Of a stretch of DNA of 49,864 bases, positions 16,357 through 24,174 are shown one piece after another. Numbering within the stretch: the first letter of the stretch is position 1; every line of letters starts with the position of its first letter. A program made the translations under genes and the position numbers. Source of the DNA: Sedimentisphaerales bacterium (GTDB lineage Bacteria > Planctomycetota > Phycisphaerae > Sedimentisphaerales > Anaerobacaceae). The notes beneath the pieces are model-generated. The model was not told where the DNA came from. It ran no database searches and saw only the letters and a list, made by a program, of their open reading frames with translations. The stretch lies in contig JAUWPZ010000008.1 of NCBI GenBank assembly GCA_030611315.1, forward strand, positions 1 to 49,864, read 5' to 3'.

Positions 16357-17379
16357 TCAAGTGTCGCCTCTCCTCAACTTGTGGTTGTTGTCCGCAACCT
16401 TGGACGGCTTCATTTTTTGAAACACCGCCATCAAAAGCAATCCGAGCGCTATCATGCCTAAGCCTATATTTTGTGATATGGTCCCGCCCTTATAGATGGC
16501 CCACCACGCATATTCAAAGGGATTATCGTCGCGGATGAATTCCATGAGAAAACGGGTGATGCCATAGACAATGAACATCAAGCCGAAGGTCTGGCCCGGC
16601 CTGGCAAGGAATTTGTTGGCGTTCCCGGATAGTCCGGTCTTTTGGGCTCTTCGCCAGAAAAGGTAAAGCATCAGGCACAAAACTCCACCCGCTGCCGATG
16701 AATACAACTCCGTCGGATGAACGGCTAAACAGCGATATTCGCCTGTGGTAACCTGCTCTTTCTGCTCTTCGGTCAAATCTTCAAAGCCTTTCAGGTAGGC
16801 TAATCCATCTTCACCAACATAACTGAAGAAATCAGCCGGCAGTTTTAATTGGGCTTCGGGCCGATTTCTGCCGGCGTCGGGTTTTACCTGACTATTGTAG
16901 GCGAATGAATCGTATGGGAATCGGACGGCCCAGGGCAGGTTGCTGGGCTTGCCAAAGCAGCAGCCGTTCAGAAAGCAGCCGACCCTGCCGGGCACGAGGG
17001 CGAGCATCAAGCCTATCGCCAAGATATCAAGGTAATGACGAACGGGCAGCTTGTGATAGAGCAAATAAAGAAAGATTATGGTTATAGCGAGGATAACGCC
17101 GCCGAGCAGCTCAAGCCCCCCCTCCCATATAGCAAAGACGCTGAGCAAATCGCCCTGGAACCGGTCCCAGTAGTGGAAGACATAGTGAATACGTGCGCCG
17201 ACGACCCCGCCTATCAGGGAATATAGAGAGGCGTTGGTAATCATCTGGGGATCGGGGGTGATATTACGGCTGAGGTATCTTATCAGTGAGACGGCCGCGA
17301 GAAAACCGACCACCATCATCAGGCCGTAGCTTTTGACCGTCAGGTGAACAAAAGGTATCTCGAAAAGTTCAGGATACAT
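16357..17379 (-). CDS. lgt: Prolipoprotein diacylglyceryl transferase paralogue 2
   Basis: A 340-residue paralogue of the gene at 14911-15930, clearly related along its whole length: MYPELFEIP start, GARIHYVFHY, WEGGLELLGG, GRVGCFLNGCCFGKPS, VHPTELYSS and GITRFLMEFIRDDNP. Like the first copy it has leucine (L92) where E. coli Lgt has His103, and the same internal insertion. The DNA just upstream of the two start codons is also alike (ACGAGGTACGAAG), so the duplication included the leader. Either or both may serve the many lipoproteins of this genome; they may also differ in substrate. Confidence 0.88.
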   Translation of the reverse strand: MYPELFEIPFVHLTVKSYGLMMVVGFLAAVSLIRYLSRNITPDPQMITNASLYSLIGGVVGARIHYVFHYWDRFQGDLLSVFAIWEGGLELLGGVILAITIIFLYLLYHKLPVRHYLDILAIGLMLALVPGRVGCFLNGCCFGKPSNLPWAVRFPYDSFAYNSQVKPDAGRNRPEAQLKLPADFFSYVGEDGLAYLKGFEDLTEEQKEQVTTGEYRCLAVHPTELYSSAAGGVLCLMLYLFWRRAQKTGLSGNANKFLARPGQTFGLMFIVYGITRFLMEFIRDDNPFEYAWWAIYKGGTISQNIGLGMIALGLLLMAVFQKMKPSKVADNNHKLRRGDT

Positions 17380-17460
17380 TCTACTTCGTACCTCGCATCT
17401 CGTATCTCTTCAAGTTGACTGGGTTCGTCATAAGTATTCTGTTGGCAAGAACATATATAA

Positions 17461-17556
17461 TTTGTCATTCTGAGCGAAGCGAAGAATCTCACGCTCGCAA
17501 TCGGCCAAAATCCTACCCTAAGGCCAGATGCTTCGCTGCGCTCAGCATGACAGTTT
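17461..17556. repeat. Dispersed inverted repeat with GTCATTCTGAGCGAAGC / GCTGCGCTCAGCATGAC ends
   Basis: The segment starts TTGTCATTCTGAGCGAAGCG and ends GCTTCGCTGCGCTCAGCATGACAG. The two ends are imperfect inverted repeats. The same plan is found at 23897-24023 and partly at 4419-4482. It is a noncoding dispersed repeat, perhaps MITE-like. Confidence 0.6.
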
Positions 17557-17602
17557 AAAAGTCAGTCAAGGTGAGCATCTCGTATCTTGAACGAGACACG
17601 CT

Positions 17603-17962
17603 TCACGAGATACGCTCTATTATTTTATTATTTTCGTCAAGCACGACTACTTTCGGCTTTAGTTTGGCGGCTTCATCGGCCGTGCAGAATGCGAAACTAA
17701 GAATAATGATAATGTCCTTGGGGTTGACCAGGCGAGCGGCGGCGCCGAGTACCTCGACCCGCCCGGAGTCGGCCTCAGCGGGTACGGCGTACGTTTCCAG
17801 CCGATTGCCGGTGTCCAAATCGGCCACCAAAACCGATTCGTAAGGAACGATTCCGACCGCCTCCATAAGCGCCGAGTCAATCGCGATACTGCCCGCATAG
17901 TGCAGCTTGCACTCAGTAACGCGTGCACGATGCAGCTTGCTTTTTAATACCTTTACTAACAT
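17603..17962 (-). CDS. panD: Aspartate 1-decarboxylase precursor
   Basis: Makes beta-alanine from aspartate for pantothenate and coenzyme A. The 119-residue proenzyme has the self-cleavage site H21-Y-A-G24-S25-I, where Ser25 becomes the pyruvoyl group, the K9 and Y58-equivalent region, and the conserved NRLETYAVPAEADSGRVEVLGAAARLV core. The length is normal. The 5' end overlaps the small gene upstream by 7 bases. The gene for its pathway partner PanC lies 2.2 kb upstream on the same strand, separated by accessory genes. Confidence 0.95.
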   Translation of the reverse strand: MLVKVLKSKLHRARVTECKLHYAGSIAIDSALMEAVGIVPYESVLVADLDTGNRLETYAVPAEADSGRVEVLGAAARLVNPKDIIIILSFAFCTADEAAKLKPKVVVLDENNKIIERIS

Positions 17963-18186
17963 AATACAACTGCCACATCATCAGGTAATTTGCCTGTGTA
18001 TAGAATAGCAGAGTGATTTGGGCGTAACTCTCTGGCCTTTCTATACACTTCATCTCTATCCTTACTGTGCCACAATACTACGCCCTGCTTGACGTTAAAG
18101 TCATCATTAGTTTCAGGGTCTCCGATAAGAACCCACTCCGAATCAAACCGTTCCTTGATCTCAGAAAAAGATAAGATTTCTCTCAT
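17956..18186 (-). CDS. Small protein of the SEWVLIGDPE family
   Basis: A 76-residue protein containing FDSEWVLIGDPETNDDF, GVVLWHSKDRDEVYRKA and SAILYTGKLPDD. From memory, proteins of this kind are short, of unknown function, and usually sit next to a clan AA (retropepsin-like) aspartic protease gene. No such protease is present here; the neighbours are panD (overlapping by 7 bases) and the nuclease-like gene 54 bases upstream. A role as partner or antitoxin of a neighbouring gene is possible, but that is inference. Confidence 0.7.
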   Translation of the reverse strand: MREILSFSEIKERFDSEWVLIGDPETNDDFNVKQGVVLWHSKDRDEVYRKARELRPNHSAILYTGKLPDDVAVVLC

Positions 18187-18240
18187 AATTTGCTAACCTC
18201 TTTAGTTTTTCTATAGCTGTTTCGTGCACCGCACGAATAA

Positions 18241-19524
18241 TTATATCCGAATGAATCTATTAAACATTTCCAAAATATGTTCTACTAAATCCCCTCCGTT
18301 TCTGATCAATTCAATATCTCGAGATACCATCGGTAGAGCATATGTTCTCTCCTGTCTGCAAAAATCAATTATCCTTTTGTATGCAGCGTCAACATTTCGC
18401 CAATTATCAGGACTGTAACCAGTTATGCCATTATATGAGAAAAATATGCCAGCCTTCAGTCCTCTACTCTTAAGATTGACCAGAAATTGGCTGATGTCAC
18501 GGGAATCCGATTTATCTATTCTATTCTTGCACTCTACATAAATGTTGTCGCCAAGTTTTGATTTGAGAGGCTCTGGTCCTTCCGAAATATCATAAATGAT
18601 ATCGATCTCACAATCTTTCAAGTTTGCATTACATTCGATTATTTTCCACCCCTTTATTAATCCAAAGAAATGACGTGCAAACTGTTCGAATATTTTTCCC
18701 TTTTTGTTAGGGGGTAAAGGTTCATTTGTCAATTCTAGGTAATTCTTACAGAGTTCTTTTATAGCTTCTCGATAAACATTTATATAACCTTCTTCGTCTT
18801 TGTCTGGAATGAAGTCGAGTTGAGGAAGAACTTGCTCGTCTTTCACTTTCTCTTGTTTCTGAGCCGTGTCAGACGTGTTCCAATACTCTACAATATCCAA
18901 ATTCCATTTTGAGGCGGCACCGAGAACATTTAGAATCTGATTTAAATCTACAAGTAAATCCCTTTGCAATTTCGATAGTTTCTTTGTGCTTATCCGAGTT
19001 AAACACCTTGGACAAATGAATGATGACCGCATTCCAGCATCAATGCCAGTCTTATCCCACAGAAAGTCATAAATGCATCCTGTTGTATCCTGGTGACGAT
19101 ACGTACCATCTATTTCTAATGCCAAAAAGTCTGCTATGAACAAAACTAAACCATTGTTCCGTGACAATTTAGTCAAGTAATCCCAGCCATAGAATGATAA
19201 GATGGCCAAATTTCCGTGTGATTCGAAAAAATAATTATTGTAGTATTGTTTATTGGTCATGAGGAAGGAGAACAAGTCGTTTTTAGCTTCTCTTCTGATT
19301 GTGCTGCTGAGATTTCTATAGGATGCTGGATATTGCACAACGTCACTTTTTACAGAGAAACGTGATTTGCCCTTTTTGAAAGTGTCTGTTTTACAAATCG
19401 CATTTAAGTTCCCCACAATAGCTTCCATGTCAACAGGTACATCGTGTTCTTTGAATAAAGTAATCGTTTTCACTTTTTGCACTCCCTGAGTAACTTGAAG
19501 TCCATACAATTGAGTGGACCCCAT
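18241..19524 (-). CDS. Mrr-like nuclease domain fused to an N-terminal Cys/His domain
   Basis: The 427-residue protein has two parts. The C-terminal part (about residues 275-390) looks like a PD-(D/E)XK restriction-type nuclease: GKIFEQFARHFFG, then NLKDCEIDIIYDI with the metal-binding Asp, then NIYVECKNR with the E-x-K core, and DISQFLVNLKSRGLKAGIFFS. The N-terminal part (about 100-180) has HQDTTGCIYDFLWDKTG followed by SFICPRCLTRI, a Cys/His set that could bind metal and vaguely recalls archaemetzincin-like motifs. AT-content is higher than in the neighbours. It sits in a block of accessory genes between panC and panD, so a defence role is plausible but not shown. Confidence 0.7.
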   Translation of the reverse strand: MGSTQLYGLQVTQGVQKVKTITLFKEHDVPVDMEAIVGNLNAICKTDTFKKGKSRFSVKSDVVQYPASYRNLSSTIRREAKNDLFSFLMTNKQYYNNYFFESHGNLAILSFYGWDYLTKLSRNNGLVLFIADFLALEIDGTYRHQDTTGCIYDFLWDKTGIDAGMRSSFICPRCLTRISTKKLSKLQRDLLVDLNQILNVLGAASKWNLDIVEYWNTSDTAQKQEKVKDEQVLPQLDFIPDKDEEGYINVYREAIKELCKNYLELTNEPLPPNKKGKIFEQFARHFFGLIKGWKIIECNANLKDCEIDIIYDISEGPEPLKSKLGDNIYVECKNRIDKSDSRDISQFLVNLKSRGLKAGIFFSYNGITGYSPDNWRNVDAAYKRIIDFCRQERTYALPMVSRDIELIRNGGDLVEHILEMFNRFIRI

Positions 19525-19526
19525 CG

Positions 19527-19889
19527 TTAGTCCCTTCGGATTCTAACTCGACCAGGCTCGACAATCGCCAATTTACCGGGCAACTCTGAAATCAATTTGT
19601 CTTGCTCCAGAAAGCCTTCGAGCAGGTTGAGAATAAAATTAGCTGTCGCATCCCTCGGAATACATAGAACAACAATTCCCGCATATTGCCCAGGTGGATA
19701 GTTACGAATATCCGAAAAGTCAAAATCACCTGTTACTAAACATAATCCTTTATTTTGAGCATAGCGAGCAATTTGTAAGTCCTTTGCCCCACGCATACCG
19801 ATCTCACGCACATCAAATGCTTCGTGCCCATAGCGCCGCAATAGATCACCGGTCGAACGGGGTAAATCCTCATCAATAAAAAATTGCAT
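19527..19889 (-). CDS. DUF5615 family PIN-like toxin
   Basis: A 120-residue protein of the DUF5615/Mut7-C type PIN-like fold. The first acidic residues are in QFFIDEDLP (D6, E7, D8), and the second site is in LVTGDFDFSDI, both typical of the family's metal-binding nuclease site. The middle segment GMRGAKDLQIARYAQNKG is characteristic. It begins 4 bases after the stop of the DUF433 gene, the usual antitoxin-then-toxin order. The likely role is an RNase toxin, known for the fold and not shown for this protein. Confidence 0.9.
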   Translation of the reverse strand: MQFFIDEDLPRSTGDLLRRYGHEAFDVREIGMRGAKDLQIARYAQNKGLCLVTGDFDFSDIRNYPPGQYAGIVVLCIPRDATANFILNLLEGFLEQDKLISELPGKLAIVEPGRVRIRRD

Positions 19890-19893
19890 AATT

Positions 19894-20121
19894 TTACCTT
19901 ATTTTCGGAAGAGGATGAAACTCCTCCTCCTCGATAAGTTCACCAGCATAGTTTAGAGCGGCTCGAATATCCTGCTCACTGACCTCATACTCTCGCATAA
20001 CCTCTTGCTTTGTCATACCGCCTGCGAGTCCGCCGATAACACGCGTAACAGGAACTCTTGTTCCCTTGATGACGGGTTTACCGTGTTGTATATCCGGGTC
20101 AATAACAATTCGGTCATTCAT
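19894..20121 (-). CDS. DUF433 family antitoxin
   Basis: A 75-residue protein with the DUF433 hallmark: IVIDPDIQHGKPVIKGTRVPV at the N-terminus and a helix-turn-helix-like second half (MTKQEVMREYEVSEQDIRAALNYAGEL). Members of this family pair with DUF5615 toxins, and the toxin gene follows directly. The start ATG at 20121 is preceded by AAAGAGGTGG. The protein probably binds both the toxin and the operon promoter. Confidence 0.92.
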   Translation of the reverse strand: MNDRIVIDPDIQHGKPVIKGTRVPVTRVIGGLAGGMTKQEVMREYEVSEQDIRAALNYAGELIEEEEFHPLPKIR

Positions 20122-20200
20122 AATTTGCCACCTCTTTTCTGAAGTGCTTTTCTACAACGATTTTAAACTGTTTCATGACAAATATAATTTCAATTATACA

Positions 20201-21058
20201 TTATTCTTTGCTTGTATCCAGCAGAATGTTGTCGATTAGCCGAGACGGGCCAATTTTGACGGCGACGGCGACAAGGACCGCCCCCTCAACCTTCTCGACA
20301 TCCTGGAGCGTCTCGGCGTCAACGACGCTTATATATTCGATTTCTTCGATTGAAGAGGCCTGCCGGAGGATTTTTCGCATCTCGCTGATAATCGCATCGC
20401 TCTGCGTAACACCGTCCCGAATCAGTTGTTGGCACTGTTGAAGCGATTTATAGATAAAAGTCGCGTCTTTTTTCTCTTTTTCGTTCAAATACTGGTTTCT
20501 GCTGCTGACCGCCAGGCCGCCAGGCTCACGGACGGTCGGGCAAATGACAATTTCCAGCGGCATATTCAAATCGGCGGCCATTCGCTTGATAACAATCGCC
20601 TGCTGGGCGTCCTTTTGCCCGAAAAATGCCGTATCAGGAGCCACGATATTAAATAATTTCGTGCAGACGGTCGTAACTCCGCGAAAGTGCGTCGGACGGG
20701 AACGGCCGCACAGCCCCTCGGTCAATTTTTCAACGCTCACCCAGGTCAGATTCTCCGTTCGGTACATCTGCTCCGGCCCCGGAGCAAAGACGACATCGAC
20801 CCCGGCCTTTCGGCAAATTTCCAAATCTGCTTCGAATGGCCGGGGATATTCCTGGAAATCCTCGCCGGGACCGAACTGCGCGGGATTGACAAAAATACTG
20901 ACCACGACAAAATCGCACTCTTTCACGGCTGCTTCAATTAAGGAAATATGCCCGATATGCAGCGCGCCCATTGTGGGCGCCAGGCCTATTTTTTTGCCTT
21001 TGCTTCGGGCGGCTTTTACGAATTCTCTAACCGACTTGATTGTCCGGGCAACTTCCAT
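20201..21058 (-). CDS. panC: Pantothenate synthetase
   Basis: Joins pantoate and beta-alanine using ATP. The 285-residue product has the nucleotidyl-transferase motifs PTMGALHIGHISLIE (HIGH box) and FFGQKDAQQAIVIKRM, plus the substrate loop VSIFVNPAQFGPGEDFQEYPR and the SSRNQYL motif. I place the start at ATG 21058, one base after the TGA of the upstream folK fusion gene (TGAAATG), with GAGGG before it. The frame is open further upstream to 21118, but the extra residues are not part of the family. The tight spacing implies translational coupling to the upstream gene. Confidence 0.95.
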   Translation of the reverse strand: MEVARTIKSVREFVKAARSKGKKIGLAPTMGALHIGHISLIEAAVKECDFVVVSIFVNPAQFGPGEDFQEYPRPFEADLEICRKAGVDVVFAPGPEQMYRTENLTWVSVEKLTEGLCGRSRPTHFRGVTTVCTKLFNIVAPDTAFFGQKDAQQAIVIKRMAADLNMPLEIVICPTVREPGGLAVSSRNQYLNEKEKKDATFIYKSLQQCQQLIRDGVTQSDAIISEMRKILRQASSIEEIEYISVVDAETLQDVEKVEGAVLVAVAVKIGPSRLIDNILLDTSKE

Positions 21059-21059
21059 T

Positions 21060-22193
21060 TCAAACCCTCTGTACCGGCCAAGCATTACCGGCCAATTCAG
21101 TTGACCGCACTGCGGCATAACATTTTAACTGATTCGCCAGGCGGCTGGCATCAGCTTCTCCGCTGTAATCAAGTTCCGCCGCGCAAAGCCGAATAAGAGG
21201 GCAGCTTTTCCAGTCAGCGAAAAGTTTGTCATAGTCGGCGCTGAGCCCTTCGAGGAAGTCGGTTTCAATCCGCTGCTCATAAGGACGGTTGCGGTCGTGG
21301 ATGCGTTCGAGGCAATTCTCCGGCGAATCCTGCAGGTATATGGCCAGCACCGGCTCAGTGATGTTGGCGGCAATGGGGTCGTGAATGCTGCGGTACAATG
21401 TCAACTGCTGAGCGTTCAGGAGCCGCCGGGCATAGATAAGCTCCTTCTCAAAGATGTAATCGGTGATTACAAGCCGGCCGGGTCTTAACGAGGCGATGTT
21501 TAACTGCTCCTTTCTGCCGGTCAGAAAATATAACTGTGAATCGAGGGCCAGCGCCTTATTGCCCGCATATACCTCCGGCATAAAGGGATTCGTATCGTAT
21601 GGCTCGAGCATTATATCGCAGTTGAGCAGCTTGGCCAGTTTCCCGGCTAAGGTGGTTTTCCCGACCCCGATTATGCCCGCGACAGATATGAGCTGCGGTT
21701 TCTCTGGATGCAGGACAAAATCGCAGCCGTTCAATCTCGCCGTTAGTTCACTGACGGGCTTTTTGATGACAGGGTGCACAAAAGCGGCATTTAATTCGCA
21801 CAGGCCCTTCAGGACAAACAAGCGAAGGTGCATCTGCGGATGCGGGACGGTCAAATCCGGGAGATTTATCACCTCTGCGCCGAAAAGCAAAATATCCAAA
21901 TCAATAGTCCTCGGTCCCCATTTTTTATCTCGCATCCTGCCGAGCGAGTTTTCGATTGCCTCCAGGCTCTTGAGCAGAGCTTCTGCACTCAGCGTCGTGG
22001 TTATCTCGGCGACGGCGTTGAGATAATCTCCCTGGTCCGCACCGCCCAGAGCAGCAGTTTCTATCATCTCACTGACCCCTGCTACCCGCACGCCCTCCAC
22101 ATCGCCGAGTATCTTAAGCGCGCTGTTTATATACACGCTCCTATCCCCTAAGTTACTCCCAAGCCCGATATATGCCGTTGTCTGCTCTGCCAT
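21060..22193 (-). CDS. folK: Fusion of HPPK (FolK) and deoxynucleoside kinase
   Basis: The first 160 residues are 6-hydroxymethyl-dihydropterin pyrophosphokinase of the folate pathway: YIGLGSNLGDR, GDYLNAVAEITT, and WGPRTIDLDILLFG with the metal-binding aspartates, then VPHPQMHLRLFVL. Residues about 165-370 are a deoxynucleoside-kinase/thymidylate-kinase-type domain: P-loop SVAGIIGVGKTTLAGKLA, EPYDTNPFM, DSQLYFLTGRKEQL, DYIFEKELIYA (DRS-like site) and the lid DRNRPYEQRIE. The single frame spans both without a stop. It makes one bifunctional polypeptide and is coupled to panC downstream. The substrate of the kinase half (probably deoxyadenosine or deoxyguanosine) is inferred. Confidence 0.92.
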   Translation of the reverse strand: MAEQTTAYIGLGSNLGDRSVYINSALKILGDVEGVRVAGVSEMIETAALGGADQGDYLNAVAEITTTLSAEALLKSLEAIENSLGRMRDKKWGPRTIDLDILLFGAEVINLPDLTVPHPQMHLRLFVLKGLCELNAAFVHPVIKKPVSELTARLNGCDFVLHPEKPQLISVAGIIGVGKTTLAGKLAKLLNCDIMLEPYDTNPFMPEVYAGNKALALDSQLYFLTGRKEQLNIASLRPGRLVITDYIFEKELIYARRLLNAQQLTLYRSIHDPIAANITEPVLAIYLQDSPENCLERIHDRNRPYEQRIETDFLEGLSADYDKLFADWKSCPLIRLCAAELDYSGEADASRLANQLKCYAAVRSTELAGNAWPVQRV

Positions 22194-22283
22194 TTATTGG
22201 TAACTGGTTATTGGTAATTGATAATTAGTGACGAACTCTTCTTTGAACCTTTGCCCCTTTGAACCTTTGCCCCTTTTGGCTAT

Positions 22284-23516
22284 CTAAAGATTATTCGTTA
22301 TTCGCAACAGGGCCTCTTTTACATCTTCCGGCGTGCCAAAGGCCGTCAGCCGGAAATAACCTTCACCGGCCGAGCCGAAGCCCGCCCCGGGAGTACCCAC
22401 CACGTGGGCCTTATTCAGCAGCATATCGAAAAATCCCCAGGAAGTTACTCCATCGGGCGTCTTGAGCCATATATACGGCGCATTTACTCCGCCGTACACT
22501 ATGTAGCCGAGAGACCTGAGCGTTTCGCAGATAAGCCGGGCGTTGGCCATATAAATATCGATTGTGCTGCGGACCTGCTCTTTGCCCTCGGCACAGTAAA
22601 CCGCTGCGGCGCCGGCCTGGGTAACATAGGAGACGCCGTTAAACTTCGTGCAGTGCCTTCTGCCCCATATCGGATTGACTTCGACCGGGTCTCGGCCTTT
22701 CGCGTAGGCTATCAACTGCTTCGGCACCACGCTAAATGCGCATCTAACTCCGGTAAATCCCGCCGTCTTCGAGAAGCTGCGGAACTCAATCGCGCATTCC
22801 TTTGCCCCATCTATTTCGTAAATGGAATGCGGTATGTCCGGGTCAGAGATAAAGGCCTCGTAAGCGGCGTCGAAGAAAATTATCGCCTCGTTGTCGCGGG
22901 CGTAATCGACCCACTCGGCCAACTGCGCTTTCGTCGCTACGGCCCCCGTCGGATTATTCGGAAAACACAGGTAAATCAAATCGACCTTTTCATCGGGCGG
23001 TTCGGGTACGAAATTATTCTCCTCGGTACACGGCATATATACAATTCCCTCGTAGCTGCCTTCTTCATCCGGCCCACCGGTCCGGCCCGCCATAACGTTC
23101 GTATCGACATAAACCGGATAGACCGGGTCAGCCACGGCTATAACGTTATCTAAGCCGAATATCTCCTGCATATTGCCGATATCGCACTTTGCCCCGTCGC
23201 TGATAAAGATTTCATCGAGTTCGATATCGACCCCGCGCCCCTTATAGTCGTTCTCGCTGATGGCCTGCTTTAGAAACCCGTATCCTGTCCCGCCGTCATC
23301 ATAGCCGCGGAAGCTCTCCGCTCGCCCCATCTCATCGACCGCCTTTTTCATTGCCTCGATAACCGCCGGCGCCAAAGGCTGCGTAACGTCCCCTATCCCC
23401 ATACTGATTATTTCAGCGTCGGGATTCGCCGCTTCAAAAGCCCGTTTCCTCCGCCCTATCTCAGGGAACAGATACCCCGCCTGCAATTTCAGGAAGTTCT
23501 CGTTAATCTTTGCCAT
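22284..23516 (-). CDS. dapL: LL-diaminopimelate aminotransferase
   Basis: Converts tetrahydrodipicolinate directly to LL-diaminopimelate for lysine and peptidoglycan synthesis. The 410-residue protein is the normal DapL length with [20 protein letters not shown] at the start, [38 protein letters not shown] and the PLP lysine in [16 protein letters not shown]. The start is ATG 23516; the open frame reaches 23537 but the 7 extra residues are not typical. It lies upstream of the folK-panC genes on the same strand, 90 bases from folK, probably one transcription unit. Confidence 0.95.
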   Translation of the reverse strand: MAKINENFLKLQAGYLFPEIGRRKRAFEAANPDAEIISMGIGDVTQPLAPAVIEAMKKAVDEMGRAESFRGYDDGGTGYGFLKQAISENDYKGRGVDIELDEIFISDGAKCDIGNMQEIFGLDNVIAVADPVYPVYVDTNVMAGRTGGPDEEGSYEGIVYMPCTEENNFVPEPPDEKVDLIYLCFPNNPTGAVATKAQLAEWVDYARDNEAIIFFDAAYEAFISDPDIPHSIYEIDGAKECAIEFRSFSKTAGFTGVRCAFSVVPKQLIAYAKGRDPVEVNPIWGRRHCTKFNGVSYVTQAGAAAVYCAEGKEQVRSTIDIYMANARLICETLRSLGYIVYGGVNAPYIWLKTPDGVTSWGFFDMLLNKAHVVGTPGAGFGSAGEGYFRLTAFGTPEDVKEALLRITNNL

Positions 23517-23537
23517 TTTCAAACCTCGACTTGTCAT

Positions 23538-24174
23538 TCTCGATACTCGATTGTCGCAAAAAGCGATTGTAGCCCCTCCTCAATCCCAAGTCAACCCCCA
23601 TCCATCCCTCGTTTAACCCCTACCCCTGTGGTGGGGGTCGTCAACTCGAAAAGTACGCCGGGTTTTGTTCGTTTTCGAACAATCGAAAATCAAAACTACC
23701 CCCCTGCTCTCCTGTTCTCCTGCTCTCCTGCTCTCCCGGTCTCCCGTTATCCCGGTCTCCTGTTATCCCTGTCCCATTTTCTACTTCGGCATTCTTAATT
23801 CTCAATTCTAAATTTCTTCGCGCCATATTTGCGAAAATGGGGTGTGGCTAATTTTTCCGGCACACTGTAACCTTAATGATAGTAATGTATTGCGCCGGTT
23901 TGTCATGCTGAACAAAGTGAAGCATCTGGCTTTCGGACTGAGAGTTTCCTTTGTTCGGTCAGTAACATCTCATTCTATGGCCAGATGCTTCGCTTCGCCT
24001 TGCTGCGATCAGCATGACACAAAGAAATCGCCCCGCCAGAAAATCTGGTCGCACCCAGAAAATGAAAGTTTTTCTTTTTTATATGCTGAATGGCGGTTAT
24101 ACTGCCTGTGCAAATACAGGAATTCTCTAACGGTAAGTTTATGTTGACAAGGATTAGCAGAAAGGGGTTTAACG
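23538..24174. other. Long intergenic region with pyrimidine repeats and an inverted dispersed repeat
   Basis: No gene is supported. At 23700-23775 there is a pyrimidine-rich degenerate tandem tract built on CTCCTGCTCTCC/GTTATCCCGGTCTCC units on the plus strand. At 23897-24023 a dispersed element has inverted ends TTTGTCATGCTGAACAAAG and GATCAGCATGACACAAAG around CATCTGGC/GCCAGATG, matching the plan of the repeat at 17.46 kb. At 24141 a TTGACA precedes the next gene but I see no clear -10. Confidence 0.55.
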
